A stretch of 64,000 nt of DNA from DATHBD01 sp035296325 (GCA_035296325.1 DATHBD010000037.1:62001-126000); one strand, 5' to 3'. Shown: positions 9,401 to 17,383, counted from the first letter of the stretch. Made by a program: numbers and translations. Notes: generated by a model from the letters alone, not told the origin.

Positions 9401-10461
9401 GCCCGTGCCGCAGCCATGCCGGCCAGCGCTGCCGCGTTCGCCGCCCGCATGGCCGCATTAGCCGCCACCCGAGCCGCGGTGTTCGCGGCGTTCGCCGCGC
9501 CGATGGCCGTCTGCGCCGCCGCAGCCGCCCGCTTCGCGGCATCAGCCGCCCGGCCGGCAGCGGCAGCGGCCTGGGCCGATGACCTGCCCGCAGCCCCGCT
9601 CTCGGCAGCCGCACGCTTGGCGGCCTCTTCGGCGAGCCGCGACGCATTCTTCGCGCGGTCCGCTGCCTCTCTGGCCTGGTGCGTCTCGTAGGCGGCTAGT
9701 GCGGTTGCCTCGCGAACCAGCTCCACCAGCTGCGTCACGGTAAGCACCTCTTGATCACGCGCCCGCGCGACGTGCTGCCCTGACACCAGGAATTCCCGCA
9801 GCTCTTCCGCAGACCCGGACAGCGCGTCCTGAGCGGCTCGCCGAAGCTCACTGGTGGGTGCAGATCCAGTCATGATGTTCCCGACCCTGATGCGATCGTC
9901 CTGCGTTCGCGCGTCGTACTGGCCCTTCGACAGGAACTCCGACACGTCTGCGTCCGTGCCGCTCAAAGCCGCCTGGGCAGCCGCCTGAACCCCCGTCCCG
10001 CCGACGGCCATGACCTGGCCGACCCGGGAACGCTCATCCTGGGGCCAGGTTGCCTGCCACCCGGTTCGCAGGAATTCCCGTCGATCCCGGGCAGACCCGT
10101 TCAGGGCAGCCTGGGCGGCCGGCATTGTCGTGTCGCCCCCCATACTCAGGAACTGCTCCACCTTGACGCGATCGTCATGGTCGCGGGCTTCGTCATAGCC
10201 ATCGTCGACAAACCGCTCCACATCGGCATTGGAGCCCACCAGCGCGAGCTCCGCAGCCCGGGCGACATTTTCGCCGCCGGTCTGCATCATCAAGAAAGCG
10301 ATACGTCGATAATCTAGGAAACCCGGCTCCTCGTCCGCACCCCACGCGCGAGCGGGCGCGACCAATATCCCCAGTGTCATTGAGAGAGCCATGGCCAGCG
10401 CGGAAACGTGGCGCATCAGTCCACTTCGCGTTCGGCCAGCTGGTAGCTGCAGGTTGATCAC
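6421..10461 (-). CDS. Secreted ALF-repeat polymorphic toxin with HINT domain and C-terminal RelE-like toxin
   Basis: 1346 aa from a GTG at 10461, chosen because GGGGG lies just upstream and the protein then begins with a positively charged n-region and signal peptide (ALAMALSMTLGILVAPARA). Order of parts: ALF-type repeats (about 40-230; units such as AAQAALSGTDADVSEFLSKG); a very Ala-rich probable coiled coil (about 230-600); a second ALF block (about 600-790); a second Ala-rich segment; a Cys pair region (CELAPWINPHC); a pretoxin HINT autoprocessing domain (about 1095-1244: C-x-FIPGTRVLL, TGNHPFW, HTYYVAAG, ending PVLVHN); and a 102-aa C-terminal module. HN is followed by Gln rather than C/S/T, fitting cleavage without splicing. 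The tail (ARVYFRNTNGG, then KSSKGNQDQVMKRLRDLYG) resembles RelE/ParE-fold nucleases, an inference from pattern only. Confidence 0.8.
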   Translation of the reverse strand: MINLQLPAGRTRSGLMRHVSALAMALSMTLGILVAPARAWGADEEPGFLDYRRIAFLMMQTGGENVARAAELALVGSNADVERFVDDGYDEARDHDDRVKVEQFLSMGGDTTMPAAQAALNGSARDRREFLRTGWQATWPQDERSRVGQVMAVGGTGVQAAAQAALSGTDADVSEFLSKGQYDARTQDDRIRVGNIMTGSAPTSELRRAAQDALSGSAEELREFLVSGQHVARARDQEVLTVTQLVELVREATALAAYETHQAREAADRAKNASRLAEEAAKRAAAESGAAGRSSAQAAAAAGRAADAAKRAAAAAQTAIGAANAANTAARVAANAAMRAANAAALAGMAAARARTEASLAAGDAGKANDARRAAEGARDAAAGAREAAKATAEARTAANASADAARAAAGAGAHALAAADAADAASGHAGRSGAEAQRASQAATEARQKARQAIAAANTAEKWARASALAADDAARHATNAATHADNAAAAADDAANHAGQAAYAAAQASQHAQNAITAADQAAAAVEQARAIEQTARDADAAQLAERKAAGKLAAQQEQEAERKRLTQAAWDAAEEARRDDETRALLAEVNAPGVLPAVVEEKGRRIAARLVRTGGPWSQAAAEEALVGTGEQVRLYITKGLALAAEQDDRTMVGHLSDTADRPEIKQAAEAALAGSPADVREFLRTRNYPGKEQDDRSRVGQLMKQYDGLAMREAGNAALSGSPADRHAFLQVGQYVAREHDDRSRIGQIMLKGGEEVKAAGQIALDGPRSSVRHFLSVAQYSAARRDDEATAHAAKIKALIAGAAADAATARGLAAQAAQHAEEAYGSADRAGEFKRQAAASAAVAAGHAEEAGKSADKARQSSIQAAASAAAARNAAAAAQRDAAAAQRSAAQARNSAGNARAAANQAHASAAQARASAEAAKVDAGAAAHAALEALDISIKKNKEAEDARRRANEAQADCELAPWINPHCTRGLAPLIRAMDEGDPIWCTYQFGHGEVCDQVVRYYEERNIKQTEQVKVVGQIALTVCGLAPFVGEPCDALDALIAYLSGDKAGALLSLAAMNPFGGQLFGGARGVDLARDLYKIGKRCEDNSFIPGTRVLLANRRTKPIETIRVGDMVLATNVDTNRTEPKRVTRTIVGEGEKKLADITVDTDGNRGDATAIITATGNHPFWVPGARAWVHAENLRAGQQLRTAGGVTVRIAAVQPHTRKGRVHNFTVADHHTYYVAAGARPVLVHNQNCVTVTSVISEDPLLVKAAEKAGKNERLQAEMDHLLAQLAKGDPQPGMGVASVSGTDVRYARGDNGARVYFRNTNGGIVIVGKSSKGNQDQVMKRLRDLYG
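6424..6729 (-). other. C-terminal toxin module of the ALF/HINT protein
   Basis: The last 102 residues after the HINT-terminal HN. Small, basic, with an alpha-rich start (ERLQAEMDHLLAQLAKG) and a beta-rich end (VRYARGDNGARVYFRNTN, GGIVIVGKSSKG). The Arg/Lys/Tyr placement recalls RelE/BECR-fold ribonucleases. Modules at this site are exchangeable in polymorphic toxin systems. Confidence 0.5.
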
Positions 10462-10642
10462 CAAGAACCCCCGTAATAAGCAGTGCACACGATGACGTGC
10501 AAACCGACCAGGTCGTTGGGATTGAGTCGACAACTAGTGCGAGTCTTGACCTACCGGAAGCTATCTGTATGAGCGAATCACCCGCCCCGGCTATAAACCG
10601 GAGGTCGAACTGTGCGGCGCCGAGCACGGACCCGTCCGGTGG

Positions 10643-11140
10643 CTACGACAAGATGCGCAGCTCCATGACCGTGGTCTTGCCACGGAAAGCGGAACTCCCG
10701 ATTTCGGTCCACTGTCCAGGCTCTACCGTCTGCGGCTCCACCACGGGTGGGTCCTCAGCAATCGACAAGGTGGCCGACACAGTGTGGGTGTTGTCGCCGC
10801 GCAGGTAGTAGGCATCGGGGATTTCCAGGCTGAGGTAGCCCTTCGTGCCCGTCAGCTTGAAGCAGAAAAAGCCCTTCGGCAAGGGATACATACGACTCTC
10901 GACCACGAACAGGTCCAGGGTCGGATTCCCTGCACTTGGACACTCGACGATCAAGATGTGTCCGTCGCCCGACTTGAGCTTGAGTCCAGGGCGGGCGGTC
11001 TCCCAGTGCGCCGCGCCCGGGTATTCGTATGTTTCCACGATTGACGGCGGCTCATCGGCGGCCAGGGCGGCGCCCGGAGTGGTCACCGCGACGAACCCGG
11101 TGAGCGCGCCGACAAGCAACGTACGCGCGATGCTCTTCAT
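10643..11140 (-). CDS. Small secreted protein of unknown function
   Basis: 165 aa from ATG at 11140; GGGGGA lies 7 bases upstream. A second ATG directly before it (11143) is closer to the ribosome site and less likely. A Sec signal peptide (KSIARTLLVGALTGFVAV...GAALAA) is followed by a beta-rich mature domain of about 135 aa with two cysteines (IVECPSAG, FFCFKL) that could form a disulfide. No family recognised. It is divergent from the ricin/pseudoprotease gene and upstream of the ALF toxin on the same strand, with about 180 bp between. Confidence 0.75.
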   Translation of the reverse strand: MKSIARTLLVGALTGFVAVTTPGAALAADEPPSIVETYEYPGAAHWETARPGLKLKSGDGHILIVECPSAGNPTLDLFVVESRMYPLPKGFFCFKLTGTKGYLSLEIPDAYYLRGDNTHTVSATLSIAEDPPVVEPQTVEPGQWTEIGSSAFRGKTTVMELRILS

Positions 11141-11463
11141 CATTCCATCCCCCGCATCTGCAGCGGCAGCGCGAGTTGTGGCTGCCGACTCGCCGGGCTC
11201 CGCCCCGGCGGTGGGTCGACTGTAGAACGTATCGGCCGTCTCCGTTGTCCCTCGCCTCGGCCACCAGCCAGACCATGAAGTTCGGGAGACCGTGCTCGGC
11301 GCAGTCCGTCGCGACGTCGATGCTGCGGCCGGCGGTGGCCCGGCGATCGTGCGTGGAACTGCCGGAAACGGGACAGCGGCGTCCATCGAAGTGTCCTACT
11401 GTCTGCGCCAACGGACGTCATACGGGGGTCCCACCTGATCAGCGACAAGCAGACGGGGAGACA
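11141..11463. promoter_or_regulatory. Divergent intergenic region between two secreted-protein genes
   Basis: 323 bp upstream of both the small secreted protein (minus) and the trypsin-like/ricin protein (plus), so it should hold both promoters. No convincing -35/-10 pair could be picked. Open frames cross it on both strands but carry no ribosome site or recognisable motif. Confidence 0.4.
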
Positions 11464-13131
11464 GTGAAACGGTCCAGCACAGCGGGGCGCAATGCCCTAT
11501 CGGTCCTGGCGGCGGCGCCGGTCGTGGCCGCGGCCGTGTTGATCGGTAGCCCGGCCCAGGCCATCAGCGGTGGTACGCCGACGACCACCGGCTTCGGCTA
11601 TGTAGCGAAGATCGCGATCGGCGACAGTCAGGCTTGTACGGCCACGCTGGTGGACCCGTTCTGGCTCCTCACCGCGCGCAGTTGCTTCTCGATCGGCGGC
11701 CAGCCCGTCACCCCGGGGGCGCCGCCACAACCGACCACGGCGACCGTGGGTCGTCATGACCTCAACGGTGACGGGGGTCTGGTCACGACGGTCGTGGAGG
11801 TGCAGCCGCACCCGGGCCGCGAGCTGGCGCTGGCGCGCCTCGCAGCGCCGGTTCCCGGAGTCGAGCCGGTGAAGTTGGCGCCGGCCGCGCCGGCCGCGGG
11901 CGCCACGGTGCGGGTCGCCGGCTTCGGCCGGACCGCCACCGAGTGGGCCCCCGACGTGCTGCAGAGCGCACAGTTCGCGGTGCGGACCGTGAATGCCAAC
12001 ACCTTGGACCTGACCGGACAGACCGCCGCCGGGCGGGCCAGCCTCTGCCAGGGTGACGCTGGCGCGCCGATCGTGACGGGGGTCGACGGCGCCGCGCGTG
12101 TCGTCGCGATCAGCACGGCGTCGTGGCAGAGCGGGTGTCTGGACTCGACGGAGACCCGCGACGGCGCTGTTGGCGCCCGCGTCGACGGCCTGGGCGACTG
12201 GGTCGAGCGGACGACCTACCGCCCCGTCAGCTTGCGCAATGTCAAGACCACCAAGTGCGCCGACATTCCGTGGTACGAATCGGGCTCCCCCGGCACGCAG
12301 GTTTTCCAGTACACCTGTGACAACACCTCGAACGACAATCAACTGATGTTCTTCGATCCGCGCGGCCGCAAGGCCGACGGACAGATGCTCTACTCGGTGC
12401 GAAACGCGAAGGACAACCTGTGCCTCGACGCGGGCGGCTACGACGCCCCTACGGCCGGGGCGCCTGTGATCCAGTTCTACTGCGCCGGGCCCGAGGACAA
12501 CCAGTTCGTGCGCGTTGTCCAGCGCAACGGCGGAGTTTGGCTGGTCAACGACAAGAGCGGGCTCTGCCTGGACGTCGTCGACACCGCCGATAATCCGTTG
12601 TCGTACGCCGTGTGCAGCGACACCGACGACCACCTCTGGATGCTGGACCGCGCTGAGTGGACGAATGCGCCGCCCCGCCAGGCCTTCGCGATCGGCAACT
12701 TCGTGACCGGCCAGTGCGTCGACGTCCCCCAGTTCGGTCCGGGCTCGCTCGGGCAGCAGCTCTACCAGTACACCTGCAACACCACAAGCGCGGACAACCA
12801 GCTGTGGTGGTTCGACGTCCGTGGCCGGACGGCGGACGGGCAGGTGCGCTACGAGATCCGTAACGCGAAGGACAACCTGTGCCTGGGGCCGATGACGGCG
12901 AACAACACGGTGGCCACGCCGGGCGTCGGCGTCAGCGAGCGTGAGTGCGGCGCGTCGGGAGGTCACACGGTGTTCACCATGGTGCCGCACGGGGCCGGCA
13001 TCTGGATGGTCAACGAGGCCAGCGGGCTGTGTCTCGATGTGGTCGGCGTGCCGCCCGGCCGCGACGTCCCGCTGTCGCTGTTCAACTGCAACCCGGCCGA
13101 CGACCACGTCTGGAACATCCTGTTCAGGTAA
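11464..13131 (+). CDS. Secreted trypsin-fold pseudoprotease with two ricin B-type lectin halves
   Basis: 555 aa from GTG at 11464, preceded by GGGGAG and followed by a signal peptide (hydrophobic stretch ending SPAQA). Residues about 35-248 have the chymotrypsin/trypsin S1 layout (ISGG start, WLLTARSCF, GFGRTATEW, CQGDAGAPIV), but the catalytic positions are changed: the His of TAAHC is Ser73, the Asp of D-[LI]-AL is Glu120, and the Ser of GDSGG is Ala199. Residues about 250-555 form two similar beta-trefoil halves with repeated Q/W motifs (QYTC, NLCLD, SGLCLDVV, NQLWWF). It is likely a carbohydrate-binding secreted protein without protease activity. Confidence 0.85.
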   Translation: MKRSSTAGRNALSVLAAAPVVAAAVLIGSPAQAISGGTPTTTGFGYVAKIAIGDSQACTATLVDPFWLLTARSCFSIGGQPVTPGAPPQPTTATVGRHDLNGDGGLVTTVVEVQPHPGRELALARLAAPVPGVEPVKLAPAAPAAGATVRVAGFGRTATEWAPDVLQSAQFAVRTVNANTLDLTGQTAAGRASLCQGDAGAPIVTGVDGAARVVAISTASWQSGCLDSTETRDGAVGARVDGLGDWVERTTYRPVSLRNVKTTKCADIPWYESGSPGTQVFQYTCDNTSNDNQLMFFDPRGRKADGQMLYSVRNAKDNLCLDAGGYDAPTAGAPVIQFYCAGPEDNQFVRVVQRNGGVWLVNDKSGLCLDVVDTADNPLSYAVCSDTDDHLWMLDRAEWTNAPPRQAFAIGNFVTGQCVDVPQFGPGSLGQQLYQYTCNTTSADNQLWWFDVRGRTADGQVRYEIRNAKDNLCLGPMTANNTVATPGVGVSERECGASGGHTVFTMVPHGAGIWMVNEASGLCLDVVGVPPGRDVPLSLFNCNPADDHVWNILFR

Positions 13132-13143
13132 TCAGTCATTAAT

Positions 13144-13194
13144 CCCCGCCCGAAACGGGCGGCCGCCTGCGTGGCGGCCGCCCGTTTCGGCGGG
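13144..13194. terminator. GC-rich stem-loop between convergent genes
   Basis: Bases 13151-13167 pair perfectly with 13173-13189 (17 bp, loop tgcgt), and the pairing extends outwards across one extra cytosine. Located between the plus-strand lectin gene and the minus-strand MoxR gene. Confidence 0.8.
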
Positions 13195-13242
13195 CACGCA
13201 AGCTGTCCGACCGAGCGCGCGGTGCTCGACCGGTAAGCCCCG

Positions 13243-14337
13243 TCACGACCGGGCGCCGCGCGCCGCCCGGTAGAAGTCCCGCCAGCCGTCGCGCTCGCGG
13301 ATCACGGTCTCCAGGTACTCCTGCCACACCACCTGATCGGAGACCGGATCCTTGACGACCGCCCCGACGATGCCGGCCGCCACGTCGCCCGCGCGCAGCG
13401 TGCCGTCGCCGAAGTGCGCGGCCAACGCCATCCCGTTGGTCACCACGGAGATCGCCTCGGCGGTGGAGAGCGAACCGCTTGGCGACTTGAGCTTGGTGCG
13501 ACCGTCCTCGGTCAGCCCACCGCGCAGCTCCCGGAAGACGGTCACCACCCGACGGATCTCGTCCACCGCCGGCGGCAGTTCGGGTAGCTCGAGCGCCCGG
13601 CCCAGCGCCGCCACCCGCCGGGACACGATGTCGACCTCCTCCTCCATGCCGGCCGGCACCGGCAGCACCACCGTGTTGAAGCGCCGCCGCAGCGCGGAGG
13701 AAAGTTCGTTGACGCCGCGGTCACGGTCGTTGGCGGTGGCGATCACGTTGAAACCCTTGCGTGCCTGGACCTCGTCGTTGAGCTCCGGGATCGGCAGCGT
13801 CTTCTCGGACAGGATGGTGATCAGCGCGTCCTGCACGTCCGACGGCATCCGGGTGAGCTCCTCCACCCGGGCTATCCGGCCCTCGGCCATGGCGCGCAGC
13901 ACCGGGCTCTCCACCAGGGCGGCGCGGGACGGGCCGTCCGCCAGCAGCCTCGCGTAGTTCCAGCCGTACCGGATCGCCTCTTCGGGCGTGCCGGCGGTGC
14001 CCTGCACGAGCAGCGTGGAGTCGCCGCTGATGGCGGCGGCGAGGTGCTCGGAGACCCACGTCTTGGCGGTGCCCGGCACGCCGAGCAGCAGCAGCGCGCG
14101 GTCCGTCGCCAGGGTCGCGATGGCGACCTCGATGAGCCGGCGGGGACCGACGTACTTCGGCGTGACCGGGCTGCCGTCCGCCGCGACGCCGCCGAGGAGG
14201 TACGTCACCACGGCAGCGGGGGAGAGCCGCCACCCGGGCGGGCGGGGCCGGTCGTCGGAGCCGGCCAGGGCGGCCAGCTCGCCGGCGTACTCGTCCTCGG
14301 CGTGGCGGCGCTGGACCGTCGACGCGTCTGTGGTCAC
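13243..14337 (-). CDS. MoxR-type AAA+ ATPase
   Basis: 364 aa from GTG at 14337, overlapping the upstream DUF5691 stop by 4 bp. Walker A is LLLGVPGTAKTW, followed by a Walker B/sensor region (RIARVEELTRMPSDVQDALITIL), IPELNDEVQARKGFNVIATAN and an arginine-finger region (LSSALRRRFNTVVLPVP), all typical of the MoxR/RavA class. Such ATPases work with vWA proteins; the likely partner is the vWA protein at 2.5-3.7 kb. Third gene of the SWIM-DUF5691-MoxR operon. Confidence 0.9.
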   Translation of the reverse strand: MTTDASTVQRRHAEDEYAGELAALAGSDDRPRPPGWRLSPAAVVTYLLGGVAADGSPVTPKYVGPRRLIEVAIATLATDRALLLLGVPGTAKTWVSEHLAAAISGDSTLLVQGTAGTPEEAIRYGWNYARLLADGPSRAALVESPVLRAMAEGRIARVEELTRMPSDVQDALITILSEKTLPIPELNDEVQARKGFNVIATANDRDRGVNELSSALRRRFNTVVLPVPAGMEEEVDIVSRRVAALGRALELPELPPAVDEIRRVVTVFRELRGGLTEDGRTKLKSPSGSLSTAEAISVVTNGMALAAHFGDGTLRAGDVAAGIVGAVVKDPVSDQVVWQEYLETVIRERDGWRDFYRAARGARS

Positions 14338-15938
14338 GCAAGCTCCCCGATCATGTCGTGGCGGAACCGGAGGGTACCGGCGAAGCGTTCGATGATGGCG
14401 ATACCGGGGTCGGCCGGGGCACCATAGCCCGCGGCGGCGCGGAGCCGTTCCACGAGCGCGGCCGCGCGCGGGGCACACGCGGCGGGCAACCGCAGTGCGG
14501 CGAGCTCGCAGAGGGCGGAGACCCGCCAGCCGGCGCCGCGCCCACCCGGGACGTCGGCCAGCGCCGCGAACACCGCCTCCACGAGCGGTTCCGGCCACGG
14601 CCGCGGGCACAGGTGCAGGACATGCTCCACGCCGACGGCGGTCGCGGTGGCCAGCCCACGGCGCAGCGCGGCGACCGCCCGCTGCGCCAGATCGTCGGCC
14701 GGCAGAACGTCGTAGAGCGCCTCCAGCAGCAACCGGTCGTCGGGGTGCCCGCTCGCGGCGACCTCGGCGGTGAGGTCGTCGACCAGGGCGGCCGCCCACT
14801 CGCCGTGTCGCTGGGTGGCGGCGGCGCGGGCCAGGCTACGGCGGAGCGTCGCCGGCCAACCCTCGCTGACCCGACGGGAGAACAGGTCCCGCGGCCAGAC
14901 CGACAGCGGCGTGCGGGCCAGGATCTCCTCCAGCCACCACGCCCGTTCACCGACCCCACCTGGTGGGCGGGGTGCGATGCCGTCCCGACGCATCGAGCGG
15001 TCGCACTCGGCCGGCGGGGACACCCGGATCCACCCGGGACGATCCAGGTGGACGTGTGCGGCGGCCCGCGCGGCCATCCGGGTGCCATACGCGCTGCCCG
15101 GCAACCGGCCGAGCAGCGGCAGCGCCGCGACCCGCACCTCTTTACGCCGGTCGTCCAGGGCGCGCTCGAGCAGCGCCTCGTCATCGCCGGTCAGCCCGAC
15201 GCCCAGCGCCTGCAGCAGCGCCGCGCGGTCCTCCGGCGCCTCGGCGTCCCAGGCGGATTCCAGCAGCGCCCGGCCGGCGGTTGGGTCCGTGCGGCGCAGC
15301 GCCACCAGGTACCTCACCCGCTGTTCGGTCGAGCCGAACTCCCACGCCGCGCCCCCGTCCGCCGCGGGCACCGCTGAGGGGGCCGCAGTGGACCGGGCGT
15401 ACGACCAGTCGGCGCGCTGTTCGGCCAGCCACCCGGCCCGCGCCCCGGCGACCGGGCCGATCAGCGGGCGCAGCCCCCGGTGCCGGCGCCCCGCGTCGAG
15501 CAGCGCCGGTACCAGTTCCGGCGGAACCCGCCACCCGGCTGCCGCAGCCGCGGAGAGCCACTCCGTCACGAGCTCGAGGCGGCTCTCCACGTCGCGCAGC
15601 GGCCCGGTCCGGCGGGTGGCGTCGTCGAAGGCGAGCAGGTCACCGGCACGCGCGGCGGCCGCGGGCCGCACCACGGGCGTTTCGTCGGCCGGGGCGGGCG
15701 GAGGCAGTGCGACCCCGTGCAGCAGCGCGGCACCGGCCCGCCGCCGCAGCGCGTGCGCCGCCGCGGCGTCCAGCAACGTCTCGGCCGGCTGCCCGCTGCG
15801 CGCCCCGCCAACGAGTGCCGCGGCGAGTACATCCGGCCAGGCCGGCAGCGCTGCGGGGCTCGCAAGCTCACTCCTCGCGCTCACAGCTCCACCGTCCGTT
15901 CGCGCTGCGGGGCTCGCAAGCTCACTCCTCGCGCTCAC
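14334..15938 (-). CDS. DUF5691 family protein
   Basis: 534 aa from GTG at 15938, overlapping the SWIM gene stop by 4 bp (GTGA). The protein is Ala/Arg/Leu-rich and helical, with HEAT-like repeats suggested by RALLESAWDAEAPEDRAALL and ERALDDRRKEVRVAALPLL. The family is known as a neighbour of SWIM and MoxR genes, without an assigned activity. The first 36 residues are an 18-aa unit in tandem (VSARSELASPAA...), encoded by a 40-nt direct repeat; the second GTG at 15884 is an equally good start, and the real family domain begins after it. Confidence 0.8.
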   Translation of the reverse strand: MSARSELASPAARTDGGAVSARSELASPAALPAWPDVLAAALVGGARSGQPAETLLDAAAAHALRRRAGAALLHGVALPPPAPADETPVVRPAAAARAGDLLAFDDATRRTGPLRDVESRLELVTEWLSAAAAAGWRVPPELVPALLDAGRRHRGLRPLIGPVAGARAGWLAEQRADWSYARSTAAPSAVPAADGGAAWEFGSTEQRVRYLVALRRTDPTAGRALLESAWDAEAPEDRAALLQALGVGLTGDDEALLERALDDRRKEVRVAALPLLGRLPGSAYGTRMAARAAAHVHLDRPGWIRVSPPAECDRSMRRDGIAPRPPGGVGERAWWLEEILARTPLSVWPRDLFSRRVSEGWPATLRRSLARAAATQRHGEWAAALVDDLTAEVAASGHPDDRLLLEALYDVLPADDLAQRAVAALRRGLATATAVGVEHVLHLCPRPWPEPLVEAVFAALADVPGGRGAGWRVSALCELAALRLPAACAPRAAALVERLRAAAGYGAPADPGIAIIERFAGTLRFRHDMIGELA

Positions 15939-15941
15939 AGC
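15848..15941 (-). repeat. Two 40-nt direct repeats (54-nt period) at the DUF5691 start
   Basis: Bases 15848-15887 and 15902-15941 are identical. Each copy contains a GTG codon directly preceded by the overlapping stop/start context and a GAGGAG-like core on the minus strand, so the repeat duplicates a translation start and 13 of the first 18 codons. Confidence 0.9.
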
Positions 15942-17383
15942 CGCACCAGCCGGGAGTCGATCCACGCGCTCAGCGGGCGCAAACCCGCGGTGGTCCACTC
16001 GCCGACGACGGGCACCGCCCGCCCGGCAGCCGCCGAGACCAGCCGCCATGGCGTCCCGGCCGCCGGGTCGAGCGGCACTCCGGCGCCGCCCGGGACAGCG
16101 CCGCCCGGGACAGCCGCGTCCGCGGCTGATGCCAGACACCAGGCCCGGCCGACCCGCACCGGCACCACCGCGTCGAGCGCCATCGGCCACCGCTCCAACC
16201 AGGGATCCGCCGCCAGCGCCTCGGCGTACTCCCGCATCGCCGCATCCACCGGGCGCGCCGCCGCAACCGACGCCATCGGCGCGGGCGGCGCGTGCCGCTT
16301 GGCGATCAGCACCCGCACCCGCTCCGGGTAGAAGCACAGGTCGGCGTCGAGCTCCGTGCCGACGACCAGGTCGGCGACGAAGACCTGGCCGGGCGCGGCG
16401 AAGGACAGCACCAGCGCGGCCCGCCCGGTCTGCGCCCCGCGCAGCCACACCCGACGGATCATCAGCTGGTCCTCCGGCTCGTCCCGGACGCCGAGGACCT
16501 GCCACCGGTCGCGTACCGCCGGGCCGGCGAGCACCTGCTCGGCGGAGACCGGCAGACCGACCCGCAGCCGCAACGCGCCGGCCAGCTCCGGCGGCAGGCT
16601 GTCCAACCGCTGATACCCGGCCACCAGGAGGCGCAGCAGCCCCAGCTCGGTCAGCAGCCGGGCCGGGTCACCCGCGTAGCCGGCGAGGTTGCGGACCATC
16701 CGGGCGGCCCCGGGCGCCTGCGCGTCGATCATGCGGGCGGCCATGGTGTCCCAGTGCGCGTAGTCCGCCTTGGCCAGCCCGGCCAGGCCGCCCCGGAGCT
16801 GGTCGGCGAGCCAGCGGTCCAACTCGTCGAGGCCGGACGCGACCCGCTCGGCGCGGCGCACCTGCGCCTTCTCCCCGGCGCTGCGACCGGTGCCCTCGCC
16901 GCCGTTGCGGGCGGCCTCGGCCCGGGCCACGGCGCGGGACACCCGGCCGGACCGCGACGCCTGCCAGTCCCGCACCCAACCCGGCGCGGGCCCGTCCGGC
17001 ACCAGCCCGGCCGCCCAGCGCAGCAGCAGGCCGAGCGCGTGCTTGCAGGGGAACTTCCGGCTCGGGCAGGAGCACTGGTACGCCGGGTCGGTCAGGTCCA
17101 CGCAGGTCTGGTAGGGCTGCGTGCCACTGCCCTGGCACAGCCCCCACACCGTCGGTGGCAGCTCGTCATCGCCGCTGAGACCGGCTTCACACCAGCCCTT
17201 GTCCGCGGCGATACTGCGGGCGGTCCGCTGGGCGGAGGCATCCGGGGCGAGCGAGAGCACCTGCTCCGCGCTCCACCGGGCCGGCGCGGGAATCGCCGAC
17301 GCCGGCGTCCCGGCCGCCCCGGGACCGGACGCGGACCCCACCGGGAGGGTCGGCGTCTCTCCGGTCACCGCAACGTCGAGCAC
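15935..17383 (-). CDS. SWIM zinc-finger family protein
   Basis: 482 aa, GTG start. The SWIM motif C-x-C-x6-C-x-H is present at residues 104-115 (CSCPSRKFPCKH), predicted to bind zinc and to mediate DNA or protein contacts. The rest is Ala/Arg/Leu-rich with no enzyme motif. It is the first gene of the minus-strand run SWIM, DUF5691, MoxR, each overlapping the next by 4 bp, so they are almost certainly one translationally coupled operon. Confidence 0.85.
   Translation of the reverse strand: MLDVAVTGETPTLPVGSASGPGAAGTPASAIPAPARWSAEQVLSLAPDASAQRTARSIAADKGWCEAGLSGDDELPPTVWGLCQGSGTQPYQTCVDLTDPAYQCSCPSRKFPCKHALGLLLRWAAGLVPDGPAPGWVRDWQASRSGRVSRAVARAEAARNGGEGTGRSAGEKAQVRRAERVASGLDELDRWLADQLRGGLAGLAKADYAHWDTMAARMIDAQAPGAARMVRNLAGYAGDPARLLTELGLLRLLVAGYQRLDSLPPELAGALRLRVGLPVSAEQVLAGPAVRDRWQVLGVRDEPEDQLMIRRVWLRGAQTGRAALVLSFAAPGQVFVADLVVGTELDADLCFYPERVRVLIAKRHAPPAPMASVAAARPVDAAMREYAEALAADPWLERWPMALDAVVPVRVGRAWCLASAADAAVPGGAVPGGAGVPLDPAAGTPWRLVSAAAGRAVPVVGEWTTAGLRPLSAWIDSRLVRL

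Noticed and set aside
11052..11411. Minus-strand frame overlapping the small secreted protein and its upstream region (contains DCAEHGLPNFMVWLVAEA)
   Set aside because: A short stretch looks protein-like, but the frame conflicts with the better-supported secreted protein gene, has no ribosome site, and I recognise no family; at most a gene relic.
14770..17178. Very long Arg/Pro/Ser-rich plus-strand frame
   Set aside because: Shadow of the DUF5691 and SWIM genes, whose motifs and coupled starts are on the minus strand.
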